A stretch of 64,000 bases of DNA from Motacilla alba alba. Lineage: Eukaryota; Chordata; Aves; Passeriformes; Motacillidae. The notes under the pieces are model-generated. The model ran no database searches, was not told the origin of the DNA, and saw nothing but the letters and a program-made list of their open reading frames with translations. Every line of letters starts with the position of its first letter. Within the stretch, counting starts at the first letter, position 1. The DNA is taken from contig NC_052028.1 of the NCBI RefSeq assembly GCF_015832195.1, positions 10,707,501-10,771,500 on the forward strand, written 5' to 3'. Shown here piece after piece: positions 10,921-25,200 of the stretch. Position numbers and translations under genes: made by a program.

Positions 10921-13900
10921 AATACACTCCTGTCAGAGGAGCTGATTCTAAATATTAGGAGATGAATTTTTTCTTGGCATCATTCCACTGATATTTGTGG
11001 TATAAAACCCAGGGGTGAACATGGTCCAAGATATACACAAAATTAGCTAAATTCTGAACTGCACTTGCTGACCTCATAACTCTTCAGCAGTTGAAATGTG
11101 GGCTACAAAGCCAATTTCCATAAAGGACATGTTCCAGTTAACAGTGGGAGACTGTGCTGACTCGAGCTGTGTGAGCACACTACTGAGATATTTCCCACAT
11201 AATCTACATTCATTCCATACTTTTTGGAAGTGCTCCTCAAAAGATGGTGTCAAGGGTGTAAATCCTGTAGATCAAAAAGATACGTGACCCATAAGAAGGC
11301 ACAGAGCTTTAATCACTCGTTATTTTGGTGCTTTGAGAAGCCCCAAACAACACGCATGAGTTTTCTTCCCCCCAGCCTCAAGACTGCAGGGTAGCAGCTT
11401 GCCTAAGGTTTAGACAGCCCAGATGGGGACATAGGCACCCCTCTGGAATGCTTGGAGAAGGATATGCTGTACAGGGACAGTGAAAATCCCAATTTCTGTC
11501 TGCAGATAGCACCCAACATATAAAAACTATATTCATTCCTTCATTTTGCATATTGTTTGAGCAACAGTGAGGTTTTAAAAGCAGCAACTCTCACTGTTGG
11601 GAAATTGCACTATTTTAATGATATAACAAACTGACTGATACTAAATTTGAATGTACACCAGAGTTGTTACCCTGTGGCTAAATGTCTCACCCTTACTTAA
11701 TCTTCTCAGGCTCCAGACCTGCACAGACAGACACAGGACTTTAAATTCCACAGGGGAATTTCTGGTAAACTATGCATCTACAGATATGCAAACATGGAGT
11801 ATTTGCAAAAGGAAGAGTCTAATGTCACCTGTAATCTCCCAAGCCTGTAGATTTATACATGCAATTGAAGAAAACCCTTGACTTTCCACTCTGCATGAGG
11901 AATCGGATGAATCACAAGCTCAAATTAGGTCTGGCATCAGCTCATAGCTGGGGCCATATTCTTGCCATCTTAATTCTGTTCTGTGGCCTCAAAATGCTCT
12001 TGAAATCAGTGTGAGTATTCCACAAGTATGCTTCTGCTCATCTGGGTAAGGGGAATCACCTTTGCTCCCCAAATACAACTGAAGGCTCACATCAACAAGG
12101 TTAGAGATCACATTTAAAAAACCAGTCTCTGGTATTTGCAAACTTTCTGAGAGTGCTAATCCCAAAACCAGAAATGTGCAACTTGTCTTGAAATGTTTAT
12201 TCAACTAAATAATTATTTCAATGTGAATAATTCTAAAGAAGCTGAGCCAGCATCCTGCTGCAAACAAAGAATATTGACAAGAATCCTGCTTTATGCTCAA
12301 TTTGAGGCAGTAACTAGAAAATACACACAGCCCTTCGTCAACAGGATATAATCCAAGTAGGAATATGGGATGGCACAGAGTGGCCTCAAGGACTGTTTTA
12401 AGAACCTAGATGAGGGGCCAAGCCAGCAGCATGTGCAATAACCTGCATGGGTGGGTTCCCAGTACCCTCCATGGACCCCGTTTTTGGGAGCAGGACTCAG
12501 GTTGTACTCACCTGAGCCCAACAAACCTGTAGTCACAAACATTTACTGCTGCTTGAGTTTGCAGGAGGATGGACAAGCACAAGTGAAGATTTCATTGCTG
12601 AATGCTTTGCTAGGATGTCCCAGCTGCAGCTATGATGGACACAGGGCATGGGAATCTGATTAAAAAACAATGTGAACTCCATAAAGAGAAAACTGTGGAA
12701 GGGAGGAATGTTGTGAAGTGTGCGGTGTTGAGTGAAACCAGGGGGCTGAATGTTGACTTGTAAATGACCCTAATTAAACCAGAAAATGTAAGAATGGCAG
12801 AGCCTCACACAAACCTCCATTAAAGTTTCCAGCAGTACCGCTGAGGAGCTGAAACACCACAAACAGCACAGCCTCTGCTCCTGTCTTCATCACAGCTCTG
12901 CATTTAGACACGTATGGTTATTCTGGTCTTTGGGAGGGCACTTTCAGATCCAGGATGCCCTCCTTGCATTTCAAATTTTCAAATTCCCATTTCAGCAGCC
13001 CCTGCTGCACTTTTAGATGGCACTGAAATTTCAGACTGTACTTCCCTACTGAAAGAATCTATTTAAGAGGGAAGCGGGAAGGTAACCAGCTGGAAATCCA
13101 TGATGGAGGAAAGACTACTTGTTACCTCCCCAAGGGAGACAGAGGAGAGTAAAAGTTAATGGAAGGATAATCAGGAACTCTTCAGGGATATCAGTTTATA
13201 TGCCAGGAGCATATATAACTGAGACTTGTTTGCATATCAAGAAATTACAGGAGAAGGTGTGACAGCCAAATGCAGCTTATGAAAATATGGCTATCAGTAA
13301 AGCTGATAGCTGCCTCGCATGTGAAAACCCAATCCTAACACTCAGCCTGGCAAGTGGAGGCTAAATAACATCAATATGTCTGCTCTGGGCAGCCATGCAG
13401 TAAAATCACTTCTTATGACATTTACAGTGTTTTCAGAAGACATGCCTGGGACTCAGAGAAACAGGCTGGTTTCTTAGGGATTTCAAGGATGCCAGCTTAA
13501 AATATCCACAAAATTGAAATACTCAAGCTTTAAAACAACATGGTAGAAACGGGTTGCCTTTTAATAGTCAGAGGGAAAAAAAACACCAAACAACCCAGCA
13601 ACTCAGAGATTGCTTGAAAACACCACACTGTGCTACATGAACAGGACAAGACATAATTCAGTTTTAGAGCTCTGCATATTTAAGTTCTTCAAAGAGTTTT
13701 AGCAGATTAAACTCCAAAGAAGCTGCACTGTCCAAAAGCAGAGATGTATTGCTATTTATCTGCTCAGCAGTGCACACCTGCAGTCACATCCCGTCACCTG
13801 GAGAGCTCCATGTATCTCAGTGGGGCCAAGAGACCCCATCAGTCCTGGCATGGGAGTCCCTTTGGGAAATAGAAGGAATTCACCCACATCTGATTACCCT

Positions 13901-16270
13901 CCATACTGTTACAAGCATTTTGTTCAAGAACTATCTTCTAAATAGAAGTATCTACTGGTGTGAAGATCCTCCCTTCACACCAGTGCTCCCATTCACTTCC
14001 ATCCCACACATTTAATAAAGCTCCCAGCTGGTCCCTGCAAATGCCACTGCACTCTGGCCAGATCTGTGCCCTGACCTTCCTGCCAAGGCCAGCACAAAGC
14101 TCTCCTTCCCTTCCTGCTCCAGGCTGGTTGGCAGTGCTGCTCCAGCCTATTAAACACTGTGAAAAGGAAGGACCACGAAAAGCCTTTCACTGGGATAAGT
14201 GATCAAACGCGGGATTTTATTATTAGAATCTGTTTTGTCAAAAAGGAGGATATTGGCCAAGATTATCTCAGTCTGCTTTGTGATCGTTTCAGTGAAATCC
14301 TTCCCACTGGTCAAATCCGGAAATGTGTGGGAAATTAAGTGATTTAGCCTATTATACATCTTTTACCACACTAATGACCAACATTCTTCTTGATTGTCCA
14401 GGGCATTTTTTTAGTGTGTGCCTGCCATTCATAAATACATAATTGCTTTCTTGTTTAAAATCTGTATTAACATAGTGAGCAGCTAGATGGCTACCACAAT
14501 TACCTGGGGGCAAAAAAAGGTTCCATCTCACATATGGTACAATCCACCACCATTTTTCAGGGCTGTAGTCCATTTTGCCAGCTCAGTGACTTCTCTGTGA
14601 GAACACAATTTCAAAATTCCCAAATCCTCCACTTTTAAAGCTTTTCATGTTACACAGCTCTTCATTCTGCTTCACTGCCACACCACACACCATGAGAGGC
14701 CAGAGTCAAGAGGTTATTGTGGAGCTCAGTCCATCATTATTCAACACTTATTTCTACAAAAGCCTCCAGGAGCTTCCAAGTTCCAAGAGACCCTTCCACA
14801 AAGAAAGAGTTTGGTCCAGCACCATGTCTCCATCCTCTGTAGAATCCACATTTTTTTCCTTTTCTCTCACATCTCCAAATCTTTGATAATTTTCACCTTC
14901 TCTAGGCAGTTCAATGACACTTTTGATTTGCAAGTGAGTTCATTCTACCGGATGAGTAGTTTCACTACCTGCATTTCAGTATCACATCAGTACTGGCTTT
15001 CTTCCAACCAGGAGACTCAGAAGAACCCTGAAGAGGTCTTTGTATTCAGACCAAGCCTTCTGCTGAGCTGTAGGCACCATCTGTAAAGTGACTCTGTGCA
15101 AATGACATCATCGCGTGGCCAGCGTGCTCTTCCGACAGTAAATTTGTTTGGCACACCAAGTCAAAACCGAGCTTTTTCAAATTGTCAGCATCTTGAGCTC
15201 AGTCTTGCAGCTAAATACCACGTTGTGTTCCTTCTACTCCACATCTCACACTTCAGCAACAATGCAATCTCAGCAATCAAACCTGAGCTGGCACTTTTTG
15301 TGATGACTCACAGAGGTGATGAAAATACAATTGCTCTCCCAGACTCGGGCTGGCTCAAAATGGCACCAAATGTATCACAGAGGTGTCTCTTAATTCCCCA
15401 CCCTTTGTTCAAAGAATTAAACAGGCACACAGAGAAGAGACAGATGCAGCAATGAAATGGCTGTTTTACCCTCATTTGTCACCAGTCTGACTCTTGACTA
15501 ATGGGGCTTAATGTAGTTGTACATTATGGTTTCAGATGGGTGTCTTTACTCACACTGAGTTATGCACTTCACGAGGAGCAGCAACAAAACCGCGCGCTCA
15601 CCAACCGAAGCACTGAGAAATAAGGCTGGAGTGAGACTCTGTAAGTTAAAGTGACATTTAGTAGCATAACAGCCACATAACCTCCAGACAGAGGCTCTTA
15701 ACCCACAGCAGACTTATTTCTAAAGCTGCGTTTGTCACAGGTGACATGCAGCTACATGCTCCCCAGACACAGTGACACACAATAGAGAAACCTTCATTCT
15801 CTCTGAAGGCAGGAATGTTTGTCCTTGTCACCCAGTGAAAGATGGCAACTCCAGCCTGCTGTGTGCTGCAATCACACCAGCACAGTGAACCTGGCAGGAG
15901 GAAAATTAAAGCAGCCAAGAGGCAGTGCCTACCTTTTGAATCAATTTATCTCAGGGCATGCCTGCAGCCTTCCTCTGCCATGCACTGGCAACATCACTGA
16001 AATAGTCAACAAATATTGACCTCTAAAACACCAGCCAGGCTGTTCTGCAGGAACCCTGCATGTGACTCAGCGTGGGAATACATCTTCAAAAGCAAGAGTT
16101 TCAGGCACCATTCTCTTAGAAAAAACCGAAACAAAAACCCAGCTCCCAAACAAACAGTTCACTTCACTCTTCCTCCTTCTTTTCATTTTTAACTGCACCA
16201 GGAATGAGCTTTTCTGGAGTACTATTTTAAAAGTCTTGGAAAAGTTCTGCCAAGTCCTAGAAAAATACAA

Positions 16271-16288
16271 TGTAATTTTAAAATTACA
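16271..16288. repeat. Perfect 18-bp AT palindrome
   Basis: The sequence TGTAATTTTAAAATTACA is its own reverse complement, so both strands read the same. It could form a cruciform in principle. In AT-rich intron DNA such palindromes also arise by chance, and nothing around it suggests a regulatory role. Confidence 0.9.
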
Positions 16289-19200
16289 GTCTGACAAACT
16301 GCTGCTTTGAGAGAACAACCATCTTCTAAATGACTGAGCAGGAGGCCGCAATCACTGCTTTACACAGGCTAGAGAAGGGACTGCAGGAGCACGTAGTGGT
16401 CACTGCTCCACTCCATGCAGGCCATGGACTTCAACAATACCTGAACATCACCACACTGGTAATGAAAATCTCAAGGAACTTCTCTGCACCATCTTTGCTT
16501 GGCCTGAATTTGGTCACTGTCCTGAAAACATCAGGATGGTACCACAGCATGTCTGTGTCTTGTTACAATGTCAGATTGATACCACACAGCTCCATCAAAT
16601 AATGATTAAATCCATTTGTGTTATTTCAGTCTGAGCTGGACTGTGCACTAGAGAATACTACACAGAGACAGGGCACACTGGGTGCAGCAATGACCACCTG
16701 AATGAGCTCATGGTCCAGACAACAACCTGGATTGAAGCTGGAGGTGGGACACCAAAAGCAGTGACAGATGATCTCTGCCTCTTACCACAGATGGGAAAGT
16801 AATTTATTTTCATTTCTACAAATCCTCTGCAGCTTTCAGACCTGTCAGTAATAAAGCATTTCGCAGCAGGAGCAAAGTGGTCCAGGATAATCCTGCAACA
16901 TAACTCTTCCTAATTAAACTGCAGTGATGGGCAATGGCACCTTTGCTTACCAGCCCTGCTTTGGAATCCCACTCAGCACCTGTGGGACCACATCAGGCAG
17001 GGAGGGTTTGGGGAGCTGGCAAAGGGCAGAGGAGACCCAGTGCCACCGACCCTTTCCCTGCACAGCCACACTACAGGTGCCACGAAGATGTCCCACACAG
17101 GACAGCATGACCAAGAGCAGAAGCTGCTGGCTGAAGCCCAGACCCAAGCTGCAGAACATGATGCTACTCTGCAAAGAAAAGTGGTTTGGACAAAGTTCCA
17201 GCCACAATTCTGCCTTTTATCCCCACATGAGCCCATGCCCTGCAGTCATCCACCCTGGGTCCAAGCAGAGCGACAGCGTGTGGCATGTGTGACATGCAGC
17301 CCCACTGCTCACAGCCTTGCTGGCAGGAGATGAAGAGCTTTGTGTTGCTGGACATGAACCCACGTCCTTCAGCTGACCCAGAGGCCATCAGACTTTGACC
17401 CTGTGTATCACCATGTCCCTATGGCCAAGGCCAGCACAGAGCCACCCACAGAGCCAACACCAGCAGCACCTGCACCACAGCTGCTGCCTGCAAGGAAGCT
17501 GCAGGAGAGGGTGAAAACAAAGGAAAACACCACTTGTCTGGTGAACATTTGATTGTGGCACTAGACAATTTATCCAAGGTGGAATTCACCACTGAATTTG
17601 CCCCATGGGGGAAGGGCAAATTCGCTTTTAAGCTTTAAAAACAGACTTAAAAAAAATTCCAACAGCTGGACACACCGCATCCCACAGCAGGAGTGGGTCC
17701 CTGTCTTCCAGCTTTAGTGATCCACGGAGCTCTACTTGCTGCTGGCTGTAACCTAGGGTATTAACAGTACAAGATCTATGTCTAAAGCATATTAGTAACA
17801 CTTTTAAATAGTGAAGGAGGCATTTTAGCAAGCACTAAATTCTGCAGAAGCTCTGTTTGGCAGAGTTATTGATAATCCTATTAATGACAAGGTGCAATTT
17901 ACAGCAAACTGGCAGTGGAAAGGAGATACAGGACTTATGTGAAACAAAAAGATAATGCAATATTATTCCATTGACTGTGCTTTCTCTTAATTGCCTTGTT
18001 ATGTATGCTCAGGGCTCACAATCTATCACGGATGAAGTTGTTTGTTCATAAAGCAGCACACAAGAGGTTTTTAATCCAAGATCCCTCTAGCTGCATTTCA
18101 GGATTCATTTCAAAGTTGTCTTTAATTTTTCTATTTTGTGTAGGTTTATCCTAATATTAGCAGGCACTCCTCTGAAAAGAAATTGCTGTGCTCAGTTGTG
18201 CTGCTTGTACTGGATTATTTGAGCGCTTACTAAGGCTTTACTCAGTGAGACTGCACAAAGAGACATCACTTGCAAAGCAGACTGGAGGGCTCAAGTCACT
18301 TTTCCCAGGCCCCAGGTTTGCAGAAGGGCTGCTGGCCCTCAGGACTGAATCCAACTCATTTGTGCATTTGCACAGACCTTTTGCACAATTAAGAAACAAC
18401 TCTACCAAACTGAATGCAGAATTCTAATGTAACAGGCAAACTTAACCTCTAAGAACAGATCTATCCTATTAACACATTTTAAAAATACATTTGAAATTTT
18501 AAAGATGGCAGAAAGATACATTTGAGGCTTTAAAATTACTTAAATGATTTGTTTTCTTTTCAACATTATCTCATCTTCAGGTGTCTGTGTGGGAGGGCAG
18601 ACAGATGGTTACTCAGCTGAGGAACTTGAGGCTGCTCTGTCTCTGTACAATGGCAGCAACCAGCAGTCTGGAAGGAAGATGGGCTTCAGCCCGGGCCGAA
18701 GTCCAAATTCAGGAGAAGAGACTGTGGAAACATCCTTTATGGGAACTGCTCAGATCTAGCTTTTGTGTGGTTTTGCTTCAGCTTCAATTCCCAAGACTCT
18801 CACAGATGGATTTGGTCATTACACCATGAACAGCTAAAAAACCCAAGGTGCACATTCCTATACCATATATAGTGGAAAGAATGTCAGCTATGCAGGGAAT
18901 GAAGATGATGAATGAATTTATTTTATTTCTAGTTTTAATTATTGGGTAAATTCCATTTACCACCTAGAATGTGAATGTGTTTTATTACAATAATACGCTT
19001 CCGGCACGAAGCCAAGACAGAGCTTGGGGGAGGGGGCACTAAACTATGCTGACTGGTGTTGAAAGCACTTGACATTTCTCCATTTCATTTCCTAGGTGCC
19101 ACATCATAAATAAGCCCAATAAACTGTTACTTACAGCCCTGGCCAATTTGAAATCTACCTGATAGATTTATTTCAAGTATACTCTGTCCTCCAAAGCTGC

Positions 19201-22200
19201 TGGGAAACAACAACTTGACACTGCCAACCTGTTATTTCTAGATCTCACATTGTCTGTACATCAGCAAAGCCATTTCCAGTGCTTGTTTGCAGAGATGCTG
19301 AAAGTCACTGGAAGCTGATGGCTGCCTGTATTCATTGCTGAAGACACAACAGGCAAGCCAGGTGACATTCAGCTGTCCTACATCACAGGCACTGCCCAAA
19401 AATGGAGACCACAAAAATAAAGAAACAGATTCGGGTTCTTTTTCAATTTGTATTCCAGTTTAGGAAAACTGGAAAACTATCCCTACCTTAGGATTTACAA
19501 CATTGGCCAATCTTTGTCTCTAGCTCTACTCACATTGCAACCAAGTTGATTTCCACCAGAACAACTCGAGTTTCTCAGAACTTTCCCTTATAAAAGCTAA
19601 CAGCTGGCATTACCTGCCTCTGGCAAATGCAGAGCAAAAACCACCAGGTGTTTCTCTAGGTGTGCTCTGGTTAAAATACACACTTGGCTGCTGTCCTCCA
19701 TGCAGATGATTGATGTGAAGAGGACTGGGACTGGACTTTCCAATTTGTGTCTGCCTTACCTCAAAACAGACTGCAAATGAGAGTGTCACAGTATTAACCC
19801 AGGTACATGGTGAAATTAGTGAAACCAATCAGTCCTGGGTCTGACACACCAGTGACAGGCAGTGCAATTGTTTCATACAGCTGATGTAAACTGGGAGCTC
19901 ACGCCACAAGGACCATCTGCAACCACACCTTTGGGCTCTCCAACTTGAGCTGTTTCACACCTGAGCTGCTCTGGCTGAAATTTCAGCCTCAAGTCAAACC
20001 CTACCCCATTCATCCCTCGAAAGGCTGTTCACCACCACCACCTCTGCATGCCCAGTGTCCTCCAGCAGCATTTGCTTCTCACATACTCAATGCAGCAGTC
20101 TGGCCTGTGAGCCCAGCTGGAGCTGCTGGCAGAAGGAGACAGCCCAAGAGATTTCCACCTTATCATGGCTCTCCATTAATGACTTTGAAGGGATATAGAG
20201 ATCCTATCTTCAGGAGACTAGCTGGAAGGGCACTGCCTGTGCAGACAAGCTTGTTCCATCCAGTCTTTTATCCTGTAACTTGCAGGATCTCCACACAGCA
20301 GAGAATTGAGAACCACATTTGCCAAAGCCTCCTACACAAGGCTTGCAGGAAGGTCATTTCCAGCTGCCAGGGCTATAAAGGAGGATGGGAAAACACAGCC
20401 TTTCTTATTGGATAAAGATGTTTATTCCAACCTACACATCAACCACCATTGTTTTCATTAATAAGTATTCAAATCTTGTCTTGTTATGAGTTCCAGAATT
20501 ACTTTTACTAGTTAGTTTACACAACATACATAATTACATTTCCATGAATACAAGCCCCATTTCCTGTCGTGCCTTTACACCCAAAGAAACAGCTCAGCAA
20601 TACATTAATGCATGGCTGAAGGCTGGCAAGTCCCTGGGAGCTTCGGGTGCCTCCTGACAGGAAGGAGCTTTGCCTGCAAAGTGGGGAACAGGAGCTGCAC
20701 CTGCCACGAGCAGTAAACAGCACTGTTGTGAAAGGTACTGTAGGTTCCTGTGCACAACTGTGGAGCCCAGGGGAAGCTCCATATGCTCTGAGATATCTGG
20801 TTAGTGCTGTCAGACAGAGGCTGCTTGGCTCTGCACAAGCTGCTGGGGATGGGGCTGGGGCAGTCCCTGCTCCCATCTCTGTAGGAACACACGTGCTCTC
20901 CCACTAGGCAGGATTCCAGCAGCACTGCAGCAGCTGCCAGGTAACTCAGTGAAGCCACTCACACTCGTGCTTCTGGGTGCCCTTGTAAGTTTTCACAAGT
21001 GTCTCAATGTTTGGCAGACTCCCTGGATTCCTAGCACTGGGGAACCAGGCACAGAGGAAAGGCCACTCTCCACACATTTCAGCCACTGCAGAAGTTATCA
21101 GAGAGATTGCAGTGGAGGAAACATAAGCTGAGCTTCACGTCCACATTGTGCTCATGCCAGCTGGAAAAGGGAGAATCGGGCAGAGAGAGAACAAAATCAC
21201 AAGGCTGAGGCTTCCTTCCAACAAACAGAGCTCAGCACAGTGGCTGCTCTGGAGCCAAACCCCCTTCACTCCTCCCAGCCTGTGCACTCTCTGGGCTCCC
21301 AGCAGGGCCTGCCTGCAGGATGTTTCTGTTTCCTCATCTACACTGAAATGTGAATGATCCTCCAAGTTACAGGGTGGCAGAGATCAACATGGTGCAAGTT
21401 TCCCTCTCCTGGATGAGACATCAGCTCGTGCCAGCCGGTGCTGCATTACGCACGTCTCAAACTGCTCCAGCTCTGCATTAGCATTCTGAAGCACAGCTTT
21501 ATCCTCCTGCTTCAGAGACCAGCCCCTGCTTTACATAAATCTTTAATGAAACGCTCTGCCTCAAGCACCGTGCCTATGAACAAAAGGCAGAGTTGAAGGA
21601 AAACAGTTTTACCTCCAAAAAACCAAAGCAGTTCTACAAATAGCACACAGAAATTACAATTGCTGCACCACTCTGGAATCCCTGGAGCATCACTATAAAG
21701 AATGCAGAGCATCGAGAAATGTGAGAAGTTGGGACAACTCTAAGCGCTTTCCAGAAAGAAAGGCAGCAGAGTCATCCAGATGAGCTCCATGCTAAAAACA
21801 CAGCAAGACAGACCCAGTCCCCCAGTGCACGTGTCTGGTTGATGCCCACATGGGAGGTTGTGAAGCTGCATGTGCCAGGCTGGCACCAAATGCTCCCCCA
21901 GCAATGCAACAGGTCAGGAGACTGATGTTAAAGCCTCGAGATTTAAAAACATGCACTAGTCTATCAAATTCCTATTCCCTAACCATAAGAGTGCTTATGG
22001 TTAATGCTGTCAAGTGTTTCAAGTGCTTCCCTCAGGAATTTAAAGGCTGTAAATGTTCATCTCCCCCTGAAACACATGCTAAGTAGAAATAGGACTAGAA
22101 ACTGAAACTGTACCGATCAGGATGAGGAATTGTTATTTTAAGATAAAACTAACTAAGTACCATGAAGCTAAAGATAAAATTGCAGGGGCTGGAACACAGT

Positions 22201-25200
22201 GTGACAAGGACAGTGAGAGTCCTGATGCAAAACAGTGACCAGGAGATGTTACAAGATCCTCAGAGCTCAGAAGTTGCAATGCAAAGACATTCGGCATTTA
22301 GGGCTTCACACCGCAACACTTGATTTTCAAAGCAGTCTATAGGAGTTAAGGCATGTATCTTCCATTAAACTTAATGGAAAATGTTTGCTTAAATCCTCAA
22401 GACTGTCTTGAAAACATGTATTTCAGATTCACAATCTGGACGGGATGCTTTAATTTTAAATTTTAATATTCACATCTGCATGTAGGCCCCAGGTCAGTAA
22501 ATCATTTAAATGTGTGCTTCAAAATGCAACAGCCAACAAAGCTACTCGTGTGCTCAAAATTTAGTAAACATATAAACGTCCCATCCAGCAGAGATGGAGC
22601 TGCTCAGACGGTTCTGTGTTCTGCTGAACTGATGCCTGAAGCCTGCACAGGCTGCCACGAGAAGTTACCATTTTGCCAACACGTATCACAATGTTACCAT
22701 GCTCACTCCTATAAATCAAGGGAAAGAGTAAAGCCAGAGACGTGCTCAGAGACAGCCTGGTGTCTTGGAGACATTGGTTACTTCTGCACTTTGGCTTTCT
22801 CATCCACATTTTGGGCTCCCTAATCAGGGATCTGAACTGAGTTGAAAAACTTTGATCCAACTGGATGTTTTTCAATTATGCCTTTATTTTTATTGAGCAG
22901 CAGGAATCCTAGAGTAGGTTTTCAGTATCACAAAAACATCTATGGAGAAGATTACAAATAAAGCACGAAAACTGTCTAAACACCCAAACCAATACCATAA
23001 AAAACCAGTAATGCAGTGTAGAACAAACCCTCCTCCCCAGCTAGATTTCAAATACACAAGATACAAATGGCTCTGGCAATTCAAAATGCCTTCAGATTTT
23101 GCCTGTCTCCCCCTTACCTCTGCAGGACAGCATGGGATGACCAGGGACAGGAACTGAACTCAAGAACTTGAGCTGAAGGCCCAGTGATGGACAGGGAGTG
23201 CTACGCCCCTTGGGAAGAGGCATTTTGGGAAGGAGCACCATGAATATTTGGGCCTAATCTCCAACTTGGGAACTGAGGTCTCTGAAAGTGTGGAAGTATT
23301 TGGATCTTACCATCAGCTTTTCACTTACCTCAGCCAGATTAAGAGTCTGACAATAAATAATCACTACATGCACCCAACATTTTAGCTTTATAGAGCCAAA
23401 CAGCTATTTGTGGCTGCACTTTTATACTCAGAACTCAAAATTAATCATATAAAAGCTCAGCAGTTTCCACTTGCAGTCACATCCAAGGTAAGAAGTAGGC
23501 AAGACAGCATTTGGATGTTAAACATAATGTGGTGTGACTGCAGAGAGTGAAGGAGAGATCCTGCTGTCCCACTGCTGCCTGTTGCTTTCCTTGCAACAGA
23601 CAGCAACTGGCAGAAAGTGGGATGGGGCTGTTCAATCTGTTGATCTAGCAGAGAATGAAAACACTGAAAGGTAAAAACCCCTCCAAGGACTGCCCTGCCC
23701 CTTAGCAAAAGCAAATATTGCCCACGGAATGGGCCCAGGGAGCCTGCTGCTGTCAGTCCCACAACCTGCAAACATGAGCCAAGGGAGAGGGAGGAGATTC
23801 ACAGCTCCAAAAGAGGGAAGAGACTCCCTTTTGGCAGCAGTTCATGGGCAGGGCAAAACCTTCAAGCCACGCTCTCAGTGAGCAAGTGGCATCCAGCACA
23901 TGTGGGGGAGGAGACAGCACTGTGGGATTTTGGGTCTAGTCAGCAGACACAGGCAGGTTTGCAGAGGAACACATAACCAGTGCAGGCAGAGATGTGCACA
24001 TAAAAATCCCAGCACGGGGCTGCCAATCTGCAGGAGTGCTCCCCACAGCTGCGCCGAGGCACGCTCAGACTGGGGCGCACATTTGGCCTCCCCTCTTACA
24101 GCTGTGAGCCTGGACCAAGCCCTGCCAAGCACAGAGGAGTGCCAGCTTCCAACCAAATCCCTGCCCACTCCCTGAAATCCTCCATGTAATTCCTGTCATT
24201 TGGAAGGACGAGCACGTGTGAGAGAGGCAGGAGGAGCTGCCCCCATGCTGAGTGCTCAGTGCTGAAGGTATATATTTGCATGGGGACAGCAGGCTCATGC
24301 CAGCAGGTACCAGACACAGCAGCTCACAGCTGGACAGCTGCACAAACTTCCACCTCAGGCTGTGATCACAGTCTGGGCTGTGCCACACTGTCCTCGAGAC
24401 ACTCAGCTGGGCCCCACTGAAACAATCTTTTATGCACTGCACTGGTGCTGCTGGCAGGCAGACAGCAAAGTGCAGGGCTCTCTGCAGCCCTTTATTCCTA
24501 TTTGCTCAGTAAGGTATCACCCTGGCCCTTCTGCTTTGGAATCCTCATCCTCCCAAACATGCACAGACCCCTACTCCTACTGTACAGCAAGGCAAGGACT
24601 TCCATGGCCAAGTACTCTGAGTCACAGCATGCCCTGCATATAGAGCAGGGCTCCCTTGAACTCATTTCTGTGTGAAAGACAGCTTCATTTTCAGAAAGAG
24701 CAGCTCATCTTGATCCTTCTGAGTAATTCCACTGATTGGAGCCACCAGTAGATTGCTCTGTGGCTCATTGATTAAGCTCAATGTGAATAATTGCATTACT
24801 GAAATAGATTGGCTCAGGCACCACTGAAGATAAGTCAGAGCAGCCAGGGGTGGCAGAAGCAGTGCACCCACCTGCACAAGGGCCACCCTGGCAGCCTGAC
24901 TCTGGGAGGACGGGAGAAGGTGCCTGTGTGGCTGCCCAGAGCTGACCTCCAGAAGGTCAGCAGCTTGCCTGTTCTTCCCTGTGGCTGTATTTCACTCCCA
25001 AGTGGATGGGCCACTCCCGCCGTGGCCCCAGACGTGGATTTAGTATGCATGACAGTGCTCCTGGGGGCAGTGCCTGCACGGAGCAACGCTAAACATGCTG
25101 ACAAAGGCAAGGGAAGTGACCTGGAAATGACAAAGTGAAGCAAGGGAAGGAGCAAAGACGAGGTGGCTGAGGAGAAGCATCTGCACAGTTATTTCTGCAG